Shown: positions 43,705-51,172 of the stretch, in pieces
How positions within the stretch are numbered: the stretch's first letter is position 1
How the letters are laid out: each line of letters opens with the position of its first letter
Source: an uncultured Oscillospiraceae bacterium
GTDB lineage: Bacteria > Bacillota > Clostridia > Oscillospirales > Ruminococcaceae
Assembly: GCA_905197685.1 (NCBI GenBank)
Contig: CAJJZS010000002.1
Location: 207,026-271,025 of the forward strand
DNA length: 64,000 nt
Reading direction: 5' to 3'
Notes under the pieces: generated by a model
Told to the model about the DNA's origin: nothing
Seen by the model: the letters and a program-made list of their open reading frames with translations, nothing else
Database searches by the model: none
Made by a program: the position numbers and the translations under genes

Positions 43705-44487
43705 TTAAATATCCTCCTCGGAACAAAACGGCGCGCTGCGGCTGCTGTCCTCTCCCATCAGCCACTGTCCGTCCGCGTGATTTTGATTGCTTATTGCAAG
43801 ATAGTATTGATTGCACCCCGATACCGGGTATCTGTTTTTTGGATTTGTCGGGTCATATTCGCTGACTGCCGCCGCATCATACAACCGACAGTAGTCCTCG
43901 TTTTCCGCGCCCACCGTTTTTTGCACCAGCTCGGGAGCGTGAAGCAGGGTGAAAACGTCCAAAGGCTCGTCCTCATAAAAGCAAAAGCCGTGCAGAAAAT
44001 CAATCACCCCGTATTTTCCGCAGTAGTACGCTTCTGTCACCGCATGACCGTGATAGGCTTTTTTCCGGTTTGCCAGATAAACCATGCGGGCGGGGATTCC
44101 CACACACTGCAGCAGCGTTGCGCCCACTCTGGAAATGTCGGTACACCAGTCGGTTTTTCTTTGTATCATTTCCCGCTCCGTGCCGCCGAACAACATTCGA
44201 TTCATCGGCGTATTCACGCTGTCCGCCATCTGTTTGGTAAAATTCACCGTTTTCCGAATCGTTTCCCGCTCTCCTTCTCTGCAAAACTGCTGCGCAAACA
44301 GAAAGCACTCGTGCCGTTTGATTTGCGGCGGCACAGAAGGAGTTTTTTTGTACAGCGCAGAATAAGACGCCTTGTCAACCAACCTCATCTGCCGCATCAG
44401 CAGACGGTCGATGCTTTCCTTGGCATGAGGATCGTTTCGCAGCATTGTTTCATATGCTTTCCCAAACACTCCGTACCCCGATTTCAC
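43705..44487 (-). CDS. Transglutaminase-like superfamily protein
   Basis: The 260-aa product has a papain-like transglutaminase core: Cys in DWCTDISRVGATLLQ, His in YHGHAVTEAYY and Asp in GVIDFLHG, in the expected order and spacing. The family includes proteases, transglutaminases and peptide N-glycanases; no substrate can be named. I start at the GTG at 44487, where AGGAG lies 7 nt upstream. The longer open frame (to 44718) would run antiparallel-free through the dnaD coding region on the same strand and is rejected. No signal peptide is seen. It lies between two replication genes. Confidence 0.75.
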   Translation of the reverse strand: MKSGYGVFGKAYETMLRNDPHAKESIDRLLMRQMRLVDKASYSALYKKTPSVPPQIKRHECFLFAQQFCREGERETIRKTVNFTKQMADSVNTPMNRMLFGGTEREMIQRKTDWCTDISRVGATLLQCVGIPARMVYLANRKKAYHGHAVTEAYYCGKYGVIDFLHGFCFYEDEPLDVFTLLHAPELVQKTVGAENEDYCRLYDAAAVSEYDPTNPKNRYPVSGCNQYYLAISNQNHADGQWLMGEDSSRSAPFCSEEDI

Positions 44488-44506
44488 AGTAATTCTCCTG
44501 TCCGTT

Positions 44507-45496
44507 TTATTTATATCCCGATTCCGGCTTTGCCTCCCCGTAGGTGATAAAGTGCTGAATCTGGTCGAAATCAATCGAGGAGGTATCGTTCTGCTTTGTC
44601 GGCTGTCTTTCCAGGGCTGCTTCTTTGGTGGTGGTAATCCCCTTGCTGTGCCAGCTGGAAAGAATTTTATTGATATAGGGAAAAGATACCTTGCCAATCT
44701 GATTGATTGTTTTTTCATAAGCTAACTTGATTACCGAAATATCAAACCGATATTCTCCAAACCAGGCGTCGATATATTTTTGCTCCTGCTTGGTCAGCGC
44801 CCTGTCATGAATTCCAAACGCGGAGCGAATCTGGCTTTGGTTGCTGTCCCGTCGCTGAAGAGCGCTTAAATATTGCTCTGCCTGCTCATAGGTGTAAATG
44901 TTTTCGGACATCATATCGGTAAGCAGCTTGGAAAGCGCGCGGATATTCGGTCGGTTTTTGCTGCAACAGTGCGCTGCGGCAAGCAGGATATATTCCGGCG
45001 GCAGTCCCGCATAAGCATAGAAAGAAACCAGCGTTTCAATCTCGCTTCTGGTCAATATTTTTCCCATCTGAAGCTGTACGGCGTCCACCAGCTCCGCAAT
45101 GTTGTTGTCCTGCCCGGAAAGGGTGTTTACCTCGTCAATCGACATGGTTTTGTTCTGCGCCTTCAGTCCCAAAACCAGATTGTTTTTCTGCCCCTCCGGT
45201 TCCTTTTCCCGTATTTGTCCGGTCGGCTGTACTGTGGGTCGCTCTGCCTGCGGCAGCGGCTGTTTGCCTTTTAAAAAGCCCTGCTTTGCCCAAAAACACA
45301 GCGCCTGCTCCGCTTGTTCTTTTGAAATCATCAGGCGATTTGCCAGATACTCCGGCTGGATTGCCTGCGACTGATGCTGCATGATATACAGCATCACCTT
45401 AAGCTGTTCTCCCGTTGCCGTACACAGCGTCTGCTCGGACAAGGAGGGCAAAGCGAAAACCGAAGAAAATTTTGAATAATCAATCGTATATCCCAT
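44507..45496 (-). CDS. DnaD-domain replication initiation protein
   Basis: The 329-aa protein has an N-terminal winged-helix region (residues about 25-80: ANRLMISKEQAEQALCFW) and, after a linker, one or two DnaD/DnaB2 domains. These carry ILTRSEIETLVSFYAYAGLPPEYILLAA-type helices (TRSEIETLVSFYAYAGL) and the YIDAWFGEYRFDISVIKLAYE motif with C-terminal YINKILSSWHSKGI. The latter matches the DnaB2 YxxxIxxxW signature. It remodels origin DNA and recruits the helicase loader, here encoded in the same operon. Confidence 0.9.
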   Translation of the reverse strand: MGYTIDYSKFSSVFALPSLSEQTLCTATGEQLKVMLYIMQHQSQAIQPEYLANRLMISKEQAEQALCFWAKQGFLKGKQPLPQAERPTVQPTGQIREKEPEGQKNNLVLGLKAQNKTMSIDEVNTLSGQDNNIAELVDAVQLQMGKILTRSEIETLVSFYAYAGLPPEYILLAAAHCCSKNRPNIRALSKLLTDMMSENIYTYEQAEQYLSALQRRDSNQSQIRSAFGIHDRALTKQEQKYIDAWFGEYRFDISVIKLAYEKTINQIGKVSFPYINKILSSWHSKGITTTKEAALERQPTKQNDTSSIDFDQIQHFITYGEAKPESGYK

Positions 45497-45537
45497 ACGC
45501 GCCGCTTTTCTTCCTTTCTTTTTGTGGTAATATCTTT

Positions 45538-45566
45538 ATTATAACAAAAAAACTTTCTTTTGTTAA
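45538..45566 (-). promoter_or_regulatory. SigA promoter of the dnaD operon
   Basis: On the minus strand TTAACA (45561-45566), 17 nt, TATAAT (45538-45543). Confidence 0.75.
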
Positions 45567-45645
45567 GCACTCCCGCAGCGCTTTTCCGATTTTGTTTTCG
45601 GCAGCGATTTTATCCCGTTTTTTCTTTTCTCAAACCTCGGCGTGA

Positions 45646-45674
45646 TAGACAGCGCGGCAAAAGTGGTATATAAT
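45646..45674 (+). promoter_or_regulatory. SigA promoter of the PHP gene cluster
   Basis: TAGACA (45646-45651), 17 nt, TATAAT (45669-45674), about 65 nt before the ATG. Confidence 0.72.
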
Positions 45675-45740
45675 ATAATAAATCGCCTTTTTCTCTTTCT
45701 GAAAAGGCGGCAGACCATCAATCGTAAGGAGTGACCCCGC

Positions 45741-46589
45741 ATGATCGGAGATTTACATTGTCACAGCAAACTTTCGGACGGCTCGACCGGCTTGGAGGAC
45801 ATCGTTTTTTACGCAAAACGGGCGGGGCTTGATGTCCTTGCCGTTACCGACCACGATACCCTGTCCGGCGTTTCCCGCGCCGAGATTTTAGGGAAACGAT
45901 ACGGAATAACCGTCATCCCCGGCGTGGAAATTTCCACCTTTGACGAAAGCACCGGACGGCGGGTGCATATCCTGTGCTACCTTCCCCATAAGCCGGACCG
46001 CCTTGCCGGTCTGCTTAACCGCACGCTGGCAGAACGCCGCCGCTCCGGGGAAGAAATGATTCGCAACGTTACCAAATATTTCCCCGTCACCACAGAGCAT
46101 ATCATGCGGTACGCCGCCGCAAGCAATTCTGTCTACAAGGTGCATATCATGCAGGCTCTGCTTGATTTGGGGTACGATACCTGTATTTACGGTTCTTTGT
46201 ACCGGCAGCTTTTTTCCGAACCGGACGGCAGCTGCATTGTCAAAACCGTTTACCCGAAATTGGAGGAAGTTTTGCAGACGGTAAAAAGCGCGGGCGGGGT
46301 TGCGGTGTTTGCGCACCCAAGCGTTTACCGTTCGATGGAGCTGGTTTCCCGACTTGCCCCCACCGGACTGATTGACGGCATCGAGGTCTATCACCCCCGC
46401 AACACCGCGCAGGACCGGGAAGCGCTGCTCGAACTGTGTCGACGCCACCACCTCATTGTAACGGGCGGAACCGACTTTCACGGAAGCTACGCTTCCAAAC
46501 AGGCAAATCCGCTGGGAACCTGCGTTACCGACCGAAATAATCTCAATCAATTATTTCTTCGCGCAAAAGAGCTTGAAGAAAAAGCATAA
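45741..46589 (+). CDS. PHP-domain phosphoesterase
   Basis: The 282-aa protein has the four PHP metal-binding motifs: DLHCHSKLSDGS at the N-terminus, VTDHDTLSG, PGVEIST and, near the C-terminus, FAHPSVYRS and GTDFHGSYA. This short form hydrolyses small phosphate esters; relatives act on 3',5'-nucleoside bisphosphates or the ends of RNA/DNA oligonucleotides. It is cytosolic. AAGGAG lies 11 nt before the ATG. It heads a run of small genes on the same strand. Confidence 0.88.
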   Translation: MIGDLHCHSKLSDGSTGLEDIVFYAKRAGLDVLAVTDHDTLSGVSRAEILGKRYGITVIPGVEISTFDESTGRRVHILCYLPHKPDRLAGLLNRTLAERRRSGEEMIRNVTKYFPVTTEHIMRYAAASNSVYKVHIMQALLDLGYDTCIYGSLYRQLFSEPDGSCIVKTVYPKLEEVLQTVKSAGGVAVFAHPSVYRSMELVSRLAPTGLIDGIEVYHPRNTAQDREALLELCRRHHLIVTGGTDFHGSYASKQANPLGTCVTDRNNLNQLFLRAKELEEKA

Positions 46590-46642
46590 ATCTGGTAAAA
46601 TAAGTACGATTATTACTCTTTTCAGAAAAGGATGGATGGAAC

Positions 46643-46900
46643 ATGACTTTTGAATACCACACCCAGGGAACCTGCGCCAGAAACATTATTCTGGAAATGA
46701 ACGGCGACACCATTGAAAGCGTTCAGTTTATCGGCGGCTGCAACGGCAACCTCAAAGGAATTGCCTCCCTGATTCAGGGGCAAAAAGCGCGCGCCGTGAT
46801 AGAACGGGTAAAGGGAATCCACTGCGGTCCGAAATCCACTTCCTGCCCGGACCAGCTTGCTCTGGCTTTGGAAGCCTATCTTCATCAGGAAAATCTGTAA
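46643..46900 (+). CDS. TSCPD-domain protein (TIGR03905 type)
   Basis: The 85-aa single-domain protein ends with STSCPDQLALALEAYL, the defining TSCPD motif, after VQFIGGCNGNLKGIASLI with a second conserved Cys. The same domain is found at the C-terminus of some ribonucleotide reductases, but the free-standing form has no proven function. It lies 53 nt after the PHP gene and shares its direction. Confidence 0.85.
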   Translation: MTFEYHTQGTCARNIILEMNGDTIESVQFIGGCNGNLKGIASLIQGQKARAVIERVKGIHCGPKSTSCPDQLALALEAYLHQENL

Positions 46901-46948
46901 TCCTAAAAAAGAATAAAAACAACAGCTTGGAAAAGGAGGAATTTTGAT

Positions 46949-47674
46949 ATGACACTTTCGGTGACTTTGTATCAATCTGCGTTTTTGTTATGCGCGGCGC
47001 TGCTTTTGATTGCTCTGCGCCGACGCGCGCAGCCGCTTCCTGTTCCGGCTGTTTTTTTACAATGCGAAAAACTTTCGGAAAATACGGGCGATGAGGACAT
47101 GAAAATTGCCGTTCCCGCTTCCCCTTCTTCCTCGCTGGAACCCTCCGACGAGGAAATCCGACGCTACTACTGCCACAAACAAAGCAACAACCTACAGCTT
47201 GCCCGGCAGATTGGAGAAGAACTGGGAAATCGAATCCTGCTGTTCTGCCCGTCTTTTGAGAAAATCTCTCTTTCTTCCGAACAGGTTCTCCTGACAAAAA
47301 TGCTCTACTTATTTACTGCGGAAGAATGTTTACATCAAACGATACAGGACCCGATTCTTTTAAAAGCGGTGCTGTCCCGAATGAACGACACCATTTCCCA
47401 AACCCTTCCGAACTTTTACGGCAGCTCTTACCAATCCCGCTCCTACACCGTTTACAAGCTCTGTTCGGAAAAGAACCGTTCCTTTGACCAAAAAGCGCAG
47501 GAAATCGGAAAATGTTGGGCAAACATTGTGGGAGAACCCAACTGTCCGGCATATTGTCAGTTCGGCTGCGAGCTGTATCTGTCCCTTTCCGAGCGCTGCG
47601 GCGCCCTGCTTCATTCGGCAAAGTTTTCACCGGTTTTGCAAAAGGAATCCGATTTGCCAAAGAAAGGACGATAA
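46949..47674 (+). CDS. Hypothetical membrane-anchored protein
   Basis: The 241-aa product has one N-terminal hydrophobic segment (QSAFLLCAALLLIALRRR), an Arg-rich stop-transfer, an acidic Ser/Pro linker and a mainly helical Cys-containing domain (SYTVYKLCSE; FGCELYLSLSERCG). I do not recognise a family. AAAAGGAGG lies before the ATG. It ends 2 nt before the gamma-carbonic-anhydrase-like gene and is probably translated with it. Confidence 0.7.
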   Translation: MTLSVTLYQSAFLLCAALLLIALRRRAQPLPVPAVFLQCEKLSENTGDEDMKIAVPASPSSSLEPSDEEIRRYYCHKQSNNLQLARQIGEELGNRILLFCPSFEKISLSSEQVLLTKMLYLFTAEECLHQTIQDPILLKAVLSRMNDTISQTLPNFYGSSYQSRSYTVYKLCSEKNRSFDQKAQEIGKCWANIVGEPNCPAYCQFGCELYLSLSERCGALLHSAKFSPVLQKESDLPKKGR

Positions 47675-47676
47675 CC

Positions 47677-48213
47677 ATGCTATATCCCGTTTCCGGCTCT
47701 TACCCTGTCGCCGCCCCCTCTGCCAGAGCTGCGGACAGCGCCGACCTAATCGGAGAAGTAAAGCTGCGGCACAACGCCAATATCTGGTATCATGCCGTTG
47801 TGCGCGCCGACAACGAGCAGATTGTCATCGGGGAAAATTCCAACATTCAGGATAACTGCACCCTCCATGCGGACTGCGGACAGCCCTGCGTGGTAAAACA
47901 GGGCGTTACCGTCGGTCACAATGCCGTTCTGCACTCCTGCACCGTAGAAAACAACTGTGTAATCGGAATGGGCGCAATTATCTTAAACGGCGCCGTCATC
48001 GGGGAAAATTCTGTTGTCGGCGCAGCCTCTTTGGTCACAAAAAACACCGTCATTCCGCCTGATTCTCTGGTTCTCGGTTCTCCGGCAAAGGTTGTTCGCA
48101 CCCTTTCCGAAGAAGAAATCGCAGCAAACCGCCGCTCTGCCCTTCAGTATGTCCTTCACGCCGAGCAGCAGCTTCCCTTGCTGCAAACCCATAAAAAGCA
48201 GCCTGCTTTTTAA
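47677..48213 (+). CDS. Gamma-carbonic-anhydrase family (left-handed beta-helix) protein
   Basis: The 178-aa protein is built from hexapeptide repeats (IVIGEN, VTVGHN, VIGMGA, VIGENS, VVGAAS) with the metal-site His residues in TLHADCGQP and TVGHNAVLHSC. It belongs to the gamma-CA/YrdA/CaiE group; many members are ferripyochelin-binding-like and not proven anhydrases. The ATG at 47677 follows AAAGG. The frame from 47512 overlaps the preceding gene and is rejected. Confidence 0.87.
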   Translation: MLYPVSGSYPVAAPSARAADSADLIGEVKLRHNANIWYHAVVRADNEQIVIGENSNIQDNCTLHADCGQPCVVKQGVTVGHNAVLHSCTVENNCVIGMGAIILNGAVIGENSVVGAASLVTKNTVIPPDSLVLGSPAKVVRTLSEEEIAANRRSALQYVLHAEQQLPLLQTHKKQPAF

Positions 48214-48221
48214 TATGGTTA

Positions 48222-48542
48222 TCAGAATCCTGGCTTTGTTTTTACCTTTGCTGTCAGCAGCTGCGTTTCTTTCGGGTGTTTGGCAAACCAGCTCTGCGCC
48301 GCCCGACAGGCTAACAGAAAGCGGATTCCTTTCTGCTGCGCTTCCTGACAGAATAACAGCCAAATATCTTCTCTGAGCTGCTGCGGCATCTGTTGACCGA
48401 ATGTTACGTTTCGGATAAAACAGATGTCCTTTTTTTGTTCCGATAAGAAAAATTTTGCCTCGCCCTCTTCCTGCCGAAAGGTTACGGTAATCTCTTTTCC
48501 CGAAGCTGTTTTTTCCCAGATTCCCTGTGTCAGACACTCCAT
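48222..48542 (-). CDS. Small hypothetical protein
   Basis: The 106-aa product starts at the ATG at 48542, 9 nt after AGGAGG. It has a predicted alpha/beta composition (ITVTFRQEEGEAKFFLSEQ; FLLACRAAQSWFAKHP) and a basic C-terminus. I do not recognise the family. The longer frame to 49091 has no ribosome-binding site and overlaps ytaF on the same strand, so I cut it here. It converges on the preceding gene with 8 nt between stops. Confidence 0.62.
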   Translation of the reverse strand: MECLTQGIWEKTASGKEITVTFRQEEGEAKFFLSEQKKDICFIRNVTFGQQMPQQLREDIWLLFCQEAQQKGIRFLLACRAAQSWFAKHPKETQLLTAKVKTKPGF

Positions 48543-48625
48543 CTTCTGTTCCCTCCTGTGTTTTTGTTTAATCCGTTTAGCGTTATTATAGCACATTTTT
48601 CTGTCGAATGAGAGCCTTTTCTGCT

Positions 48626-49258
48626 TTATCCTGCAATCAGTTTGAAAACACCCAACAAAATAAGCGCCGCTCCCGCTCCGATACTGAAATCTTTCCTGCT
48701 GTTTTGGGCAAATTTCTTCCCGACCCGATACCCGATAGCGCCCGACAACAGATGAATCAGAATCGACAGGGCAAACACAACGCCCGCGCAAATTTCGGTC
48801 ATTCCCGCGCCGAATCCCGCTGCCAATCCGTCTATGCTCAGCGCGGCAGCCAGTCCGATTGCCTCCGATACCGAAATGGTCTGCGATTGGTTTAAATCCG
48901 CGCGGGTACAGTCCACACAGATGCGCAGAAAAATTTTCAGGTTTTTTAACCGAAATTCGGTTTCCCTGTCGCAGCACCGATTGAAAAACTGCGCTACCAT
49001 GCTGTGGAACAGCTGGATTATCCCCATTCCCATCAGGACAAAACAGCCGATTGCCCTTGCCGTGTCCGGCTGAATCAGCAAGGCAATCCAATCCCCGAAC
49101 AAACAGGCTGCAAGCAGGCTAAGCGAGCAGGTCACGCTCAGCGCAGCCAACGAGTAAAACGGCAGCCTGATTTTTTTGGCTCCCAGCGCAGCGCAGGCGG
49201 CAAAGGTGTCCAAACTCAGCGCAACAACCAGGAAAATATATTGTAATAAATTCGTCAA
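48626..49258 (-). CDS. ytaF: YtaF-type sporulation membrane protein (MntP/DUF204 superfamily)
   Basis: The 210-aa protein has six hydrophobic segments and the DUF204 duplicated motif, ALSLDTFAACAALG and ALSIDGLAAGFGAG, each with the membrane Asp. The central loop is hydrophilic and Cys-rich (NRCCDRE). Length and N-terminus match YtaF, which is linked to sporulation in Bacillus. It is a distant paralogue of mntP at 1655-2239. Cation transport is likely; the ion is unknown. Confidence 0.82.
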   Translation of the reverse strand: MTNLLQYIFLVVALSLDTFAACAALGAKKIRLPFYSLAALSVTCSLSLLAACLFGDWIALLIQPDTARAIGCFVLMGMGIIQLFHSMVAQFFNRCCDRETEFRLKNLKIFLRICVDCTRADLNQSQTISVSEAIGLAAALSIDGLAAGFGAGMTEICAGVVFALSILIHLLSGAIGYRVGKKFAQNSRKDFSIGAGAALILLGVFKLIAG

Positions 49259-49350
49259 AGTCGGCTTCTCCCCTTTCTTTTCCTTCTTTATCCTATGCGC
49301 CGACGGAATTTTGGTGAAAAATCAAAGTAACGGGAAAAACGGAGAAGGTC

Positions 49351-49456
49351 CTTCTACCAATACCCCAAAACGCCCCAAAGAAGTTGAATACCAAATGGTG
49401 TACCATTTGGTATAAGAAATATACAACAATCACACATTTACGCAAAATTTTTTCAA
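49351..49456 (+). repeat. Dispersed repeat, divergent third copy
   Basis: This stretch resembles the two repeats that flank the restriction-modification cassette. It shares CTACCAATACCCCAAAACGCC (compare CACCTATACCCCGAAATGCC) and ACAACAATCACACA followed by AAAATTTTT. In the middle it has a 26-bp palindrome, ATACCAAATGGT/ACCATTTGGTAT (49388-49413), where the other copies have TTGCATA/TATGCAA. No gene is seen from 49259 to 49586. Confidence 0.6.
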
Positions 49457-49512
49457 TTCTTTTGTTTTTCGGGACTTTCCGTTATTTTTTGCAAAAAAAG
49501 TTAAAAAAAGGG

Positions 49513-49541
49513 TTGACATTTTAAATTCCATTTGCTATAAT
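49513..49541 (+). promoter_or_regulatory. Consensus SigA promoter of tRNA-Ser
   Basis: Perfect TTGACA (49513-49518), 17 nt, TATAAT (49536-49541), 45 nt before the tRNA. Confidence 0.88.
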
Positions 49542-49586
49542 ATAAAAGCACTTGTGAATCGGGTGTACGCAGACAAAAGCATCTAT

Positions 49587-49678
49587 GGAAAGATGGCTGA
49601 GCTGGTCTAAGGCGCACGACTGGAAATCGTGTGTGCCCTATAAAGGCACCGAGGGTTCGAATCCCTCTCTTTCCGCCA
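49587..49678 (+). tRNA. tRNA-Ser(GGA)
   Basis: The 92-nt gene has acceptor stem GGAAAGA/TCTTTCC, anticodon stem CACGA/TCGTG around loop CTGGAAA (anticodon GGA), a long class II variable arm, T-loop GGTTCGAAT and an encoded CCA. A consensus promoter and a terminator surround it. Confidence 0.97.
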
Positions 49679-49679
49679 A

Positions 49680-49718
49680 AAAAGAACTAACCTCTTTAGA
49701 GGTTAGTTCTTTTTTTAT
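49680..49718 (+). terminator. Terminator of tRNA-Ser
   Basis: AAAGAACTAACCTC/GAGGTTAGTTCTTT with a TTTA loop and T7. Confidence 0.9.
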
Positions 49719-49722
49719 CTGA

Positions 49723-50140
49723 AGAGGGATTCGAACCTAGACTTAGGACGAGGGCGAGTATACCTGAGAAATTGCGAGTGTATCGAGCAAATCAAGCGCA
49801 CGTGAGCGTAAGCGAGCGGCGCAGAATCCCTCTCTTTCCTACCTTTTATTATAAAGAGGGATTCGATTGAGCCGACGCTGTTAAGCGGAAAAATAATCCG
49901 GTGGATTGTTTTTAGGCGAGGGGTAGAATCGTCTTGTAACGATAACCTCAATCCAAAGAAAAGAGAAATTTCTTTAATAGATTGCTTCTTTTTTATGTAA
50001 CAGAAAGAGAGAAATTCGATTGAGCGCTGACAAGACGCGAGGGGCAGAATCGTTTTCTGCCGATTTCCTTATTTTATATTGCGCGACAAGGAACCGATTG
50101 AGCCGATGTTCTAAAAGAAAACTCAAGCTTTTAACTTAAT
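49723..50140 (+). repeat. tRNA-3'-end-like repeat array downstream of tRNA-Ser
   Basis: At least four related units follow the tRNA terminator. Unit 1 (49723-49839) begins with AGAGGGATTCGAACC, the exact reverse complement of tRNA bases 49654-49668. It ends with GAATCCCTCTCTTTCC, an exact direct copy of 49659-49674. Later units start with GATTCGATTGAGC or CCGATTGAGCCG (about 49855, 50012, 50092), and two contain GCGAGGGG(T/C)AGAATCGT. No protein-coding frame fits. The function is unknown; repeated tRNA-end integration scars or a structured RNA are possible. Confidence 0.6.
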
Positions 50141-50171
50141 ACCGAAAAAACGATTGGAGGGAAAATTCATT

Positions 50172-50378
50172 ATGGAATACACCGAATATTCCAAAGAAGA
50201 GCTGCTCGAAGCCAAACGCCAGATTGATTCCACCCTGCATAAATTGCGGGAAACGATAAAAACATTGGAATCCAAAGAAAACCCGCAGCGTTACAAATCG
50301 CAGATTACCTTAGCCAAACGGCGGGTCAAAGCCTTTGAAATTGCCGTTTCCCTGTTGGAGAAGGAGCTTTTGAGATGA
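50172..50378 (+). CDS. Small helical protein upstream of a methyltransferase
   Basis: The 68-aa product is almost entirely helical and charged (YSKEELLEAKRQIDSTLHKL; LAKRRVKAFEIAVSLLEKEL), consistent with a two-helix hairpin. GGAGG lies 11 nt before the ATG. Its stop overlaps the ATG of the next gene (ATGA), so the pair is translationally coupled. I do not recognise a family; a partner role for the methyltransferase is inference. Confidence 0.75.
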   Translation: MEYTEYSKEELLEAKRQIDSTLHKLRETIKTLESKENPQRYKSQITLAKRRVKAFEIAVSLLEKELLR

Positions 50379-51121
50379 ACGAACAACAATTTAACAAAAA
50401 AGGCAAACTCTACCACAGCGCGCGCCCTGCTTACCCCGAAGCGCTGTTTCAAACGCTGCGGGAACAGATTCCCCCGCAAAACGTTGTTGCGGACATCGGT
50501 TCGGGAACCGGCATCTTTTCTGCCCGGCTGCTCACCGTCGCCCAAAGAGTGTTTGCCGTCGAGCCCAACGAAAGTATGCGCGCCGCCGCGGAAGAAGCGC
50601 AAGATTCCCCGCGGTTTTTCTCGGTAGCGGGCAGCGCAGAAGCAACCTCCCTGCCCTGCGCCTGCGTCGATTGCGTAACGGCTGCCCAAGCGTTCCACTG
50701 GTTTGACCAAAAGCAGTTTCGAGCCGAATGTCTGCGCATCCTCAAGCCGGGCGGACTTGTTTTTCTCGTCTGGAATGACCGCGAACTCACCGACCCTGTC
50801 ATTTTACAAAATGCAGAGATTAACGCGCGGTTTTGCCCCCGATTCCGCGGCTTTTCTAACGGGGACTGCGGGGAACAACGCCCCTTTCTCTCCTCCTTTT
50901 TCAGCGGGGAATATCAAACGCTCTCCTTCCCCAATCCTTCCTTTTATTCTTTGGAGCAGTTTATCGCGCGCAACCTTTCCTCCTCCTTTGCTCCCTTTCC
51001 GGAAGATACGGGCTTTTCGGCGTACGTTGCCGCCCTCACCGCCCTTTTTGAGCAGTACTGCCAAGACGGTATTCTGCGCTATCCCTACACCACCCACTGT
51101 TATTTCGGCAAATTAAGTTAA
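50375..51121 (+). CDS. Class I SAM-dependent methyltransferase
   Basis: The 248-aa protein has SAM-binding motif I VVADIGSGTGIFSARLL near residue 37, an acidic loop VFAVEPNESM, post-I AQAFHWFD and ILKPGGLVFLVWND. The HWFD segment is characteristic of small-molecule methyltransferases of the UbiE/trans-aconitate type. The substrate is unknown. It is coupled to the 68-aa gene upstream and ends at a terminator. Confidence 0.88.
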   Translation: MNEQQFNKKGKLYHSARPAYPEALFQTLREQIPPQNVVADIGSGTGIFSARLLTVAQRVFAVEPNESMRAAAEEAQDSPRFFSVAGSAEATSLPCACVDCVTAAQAFHWFDQKQFRAECLRILKPGGLVFLVWNDRELTDPVILQNAEINARFCPRFRGFSNGDCGEQRPFLSSFFSGEYQTLSFPNPSFYSLEQFIARNLSSSFAPFPEDTGFSAYVAALTALFEQYCQDGILRYPYTTHCYFGKLS

Positions 51122-51122
51122 A

Positions 51123-51154
51123 AGAAAAATCCCGACCGCACAGTCGGGATTTGT
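51123..51154 (+). terminator. Terminator after the methyltransferase gene
   Basis: AAATCCCGAC/GTCGGGATTT stem between convergent genes. Confidence 0.8.
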
Positions 51155-51172
51155 TTGTTTTTAATAACTCTT

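Noticed and set aside
43705..44718. 337-aa open frame for the transglutaminase-like gene
   Set aside because: The first 77 codons overlap the dnaD coding region in another frame, are Arg/Pro/Ser-rich and lack a ribosome-binding site. The GTG at 44487 with AGGAG 7 nt away fits.
48222..49091. 289-aa open frame on the minus strand
   Set aside because: Its N-terminal two thirds is a shadow of ytaF in another frame. Only the part from the ATG at 48542 has a ribosome-binding site.
49723..49737. A second tRNA gene on the minus strand
   Set aside because: Only the T-arm-like 15 nt is present; no anticodon, D-arm or acceptor partner can be folded.
49715..49951. 78-aa open frame on the minus strand
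   Set aside because: It lies inside the tRNA-like repeat array, has no ribosome-binding site and shows low-complexity coding.
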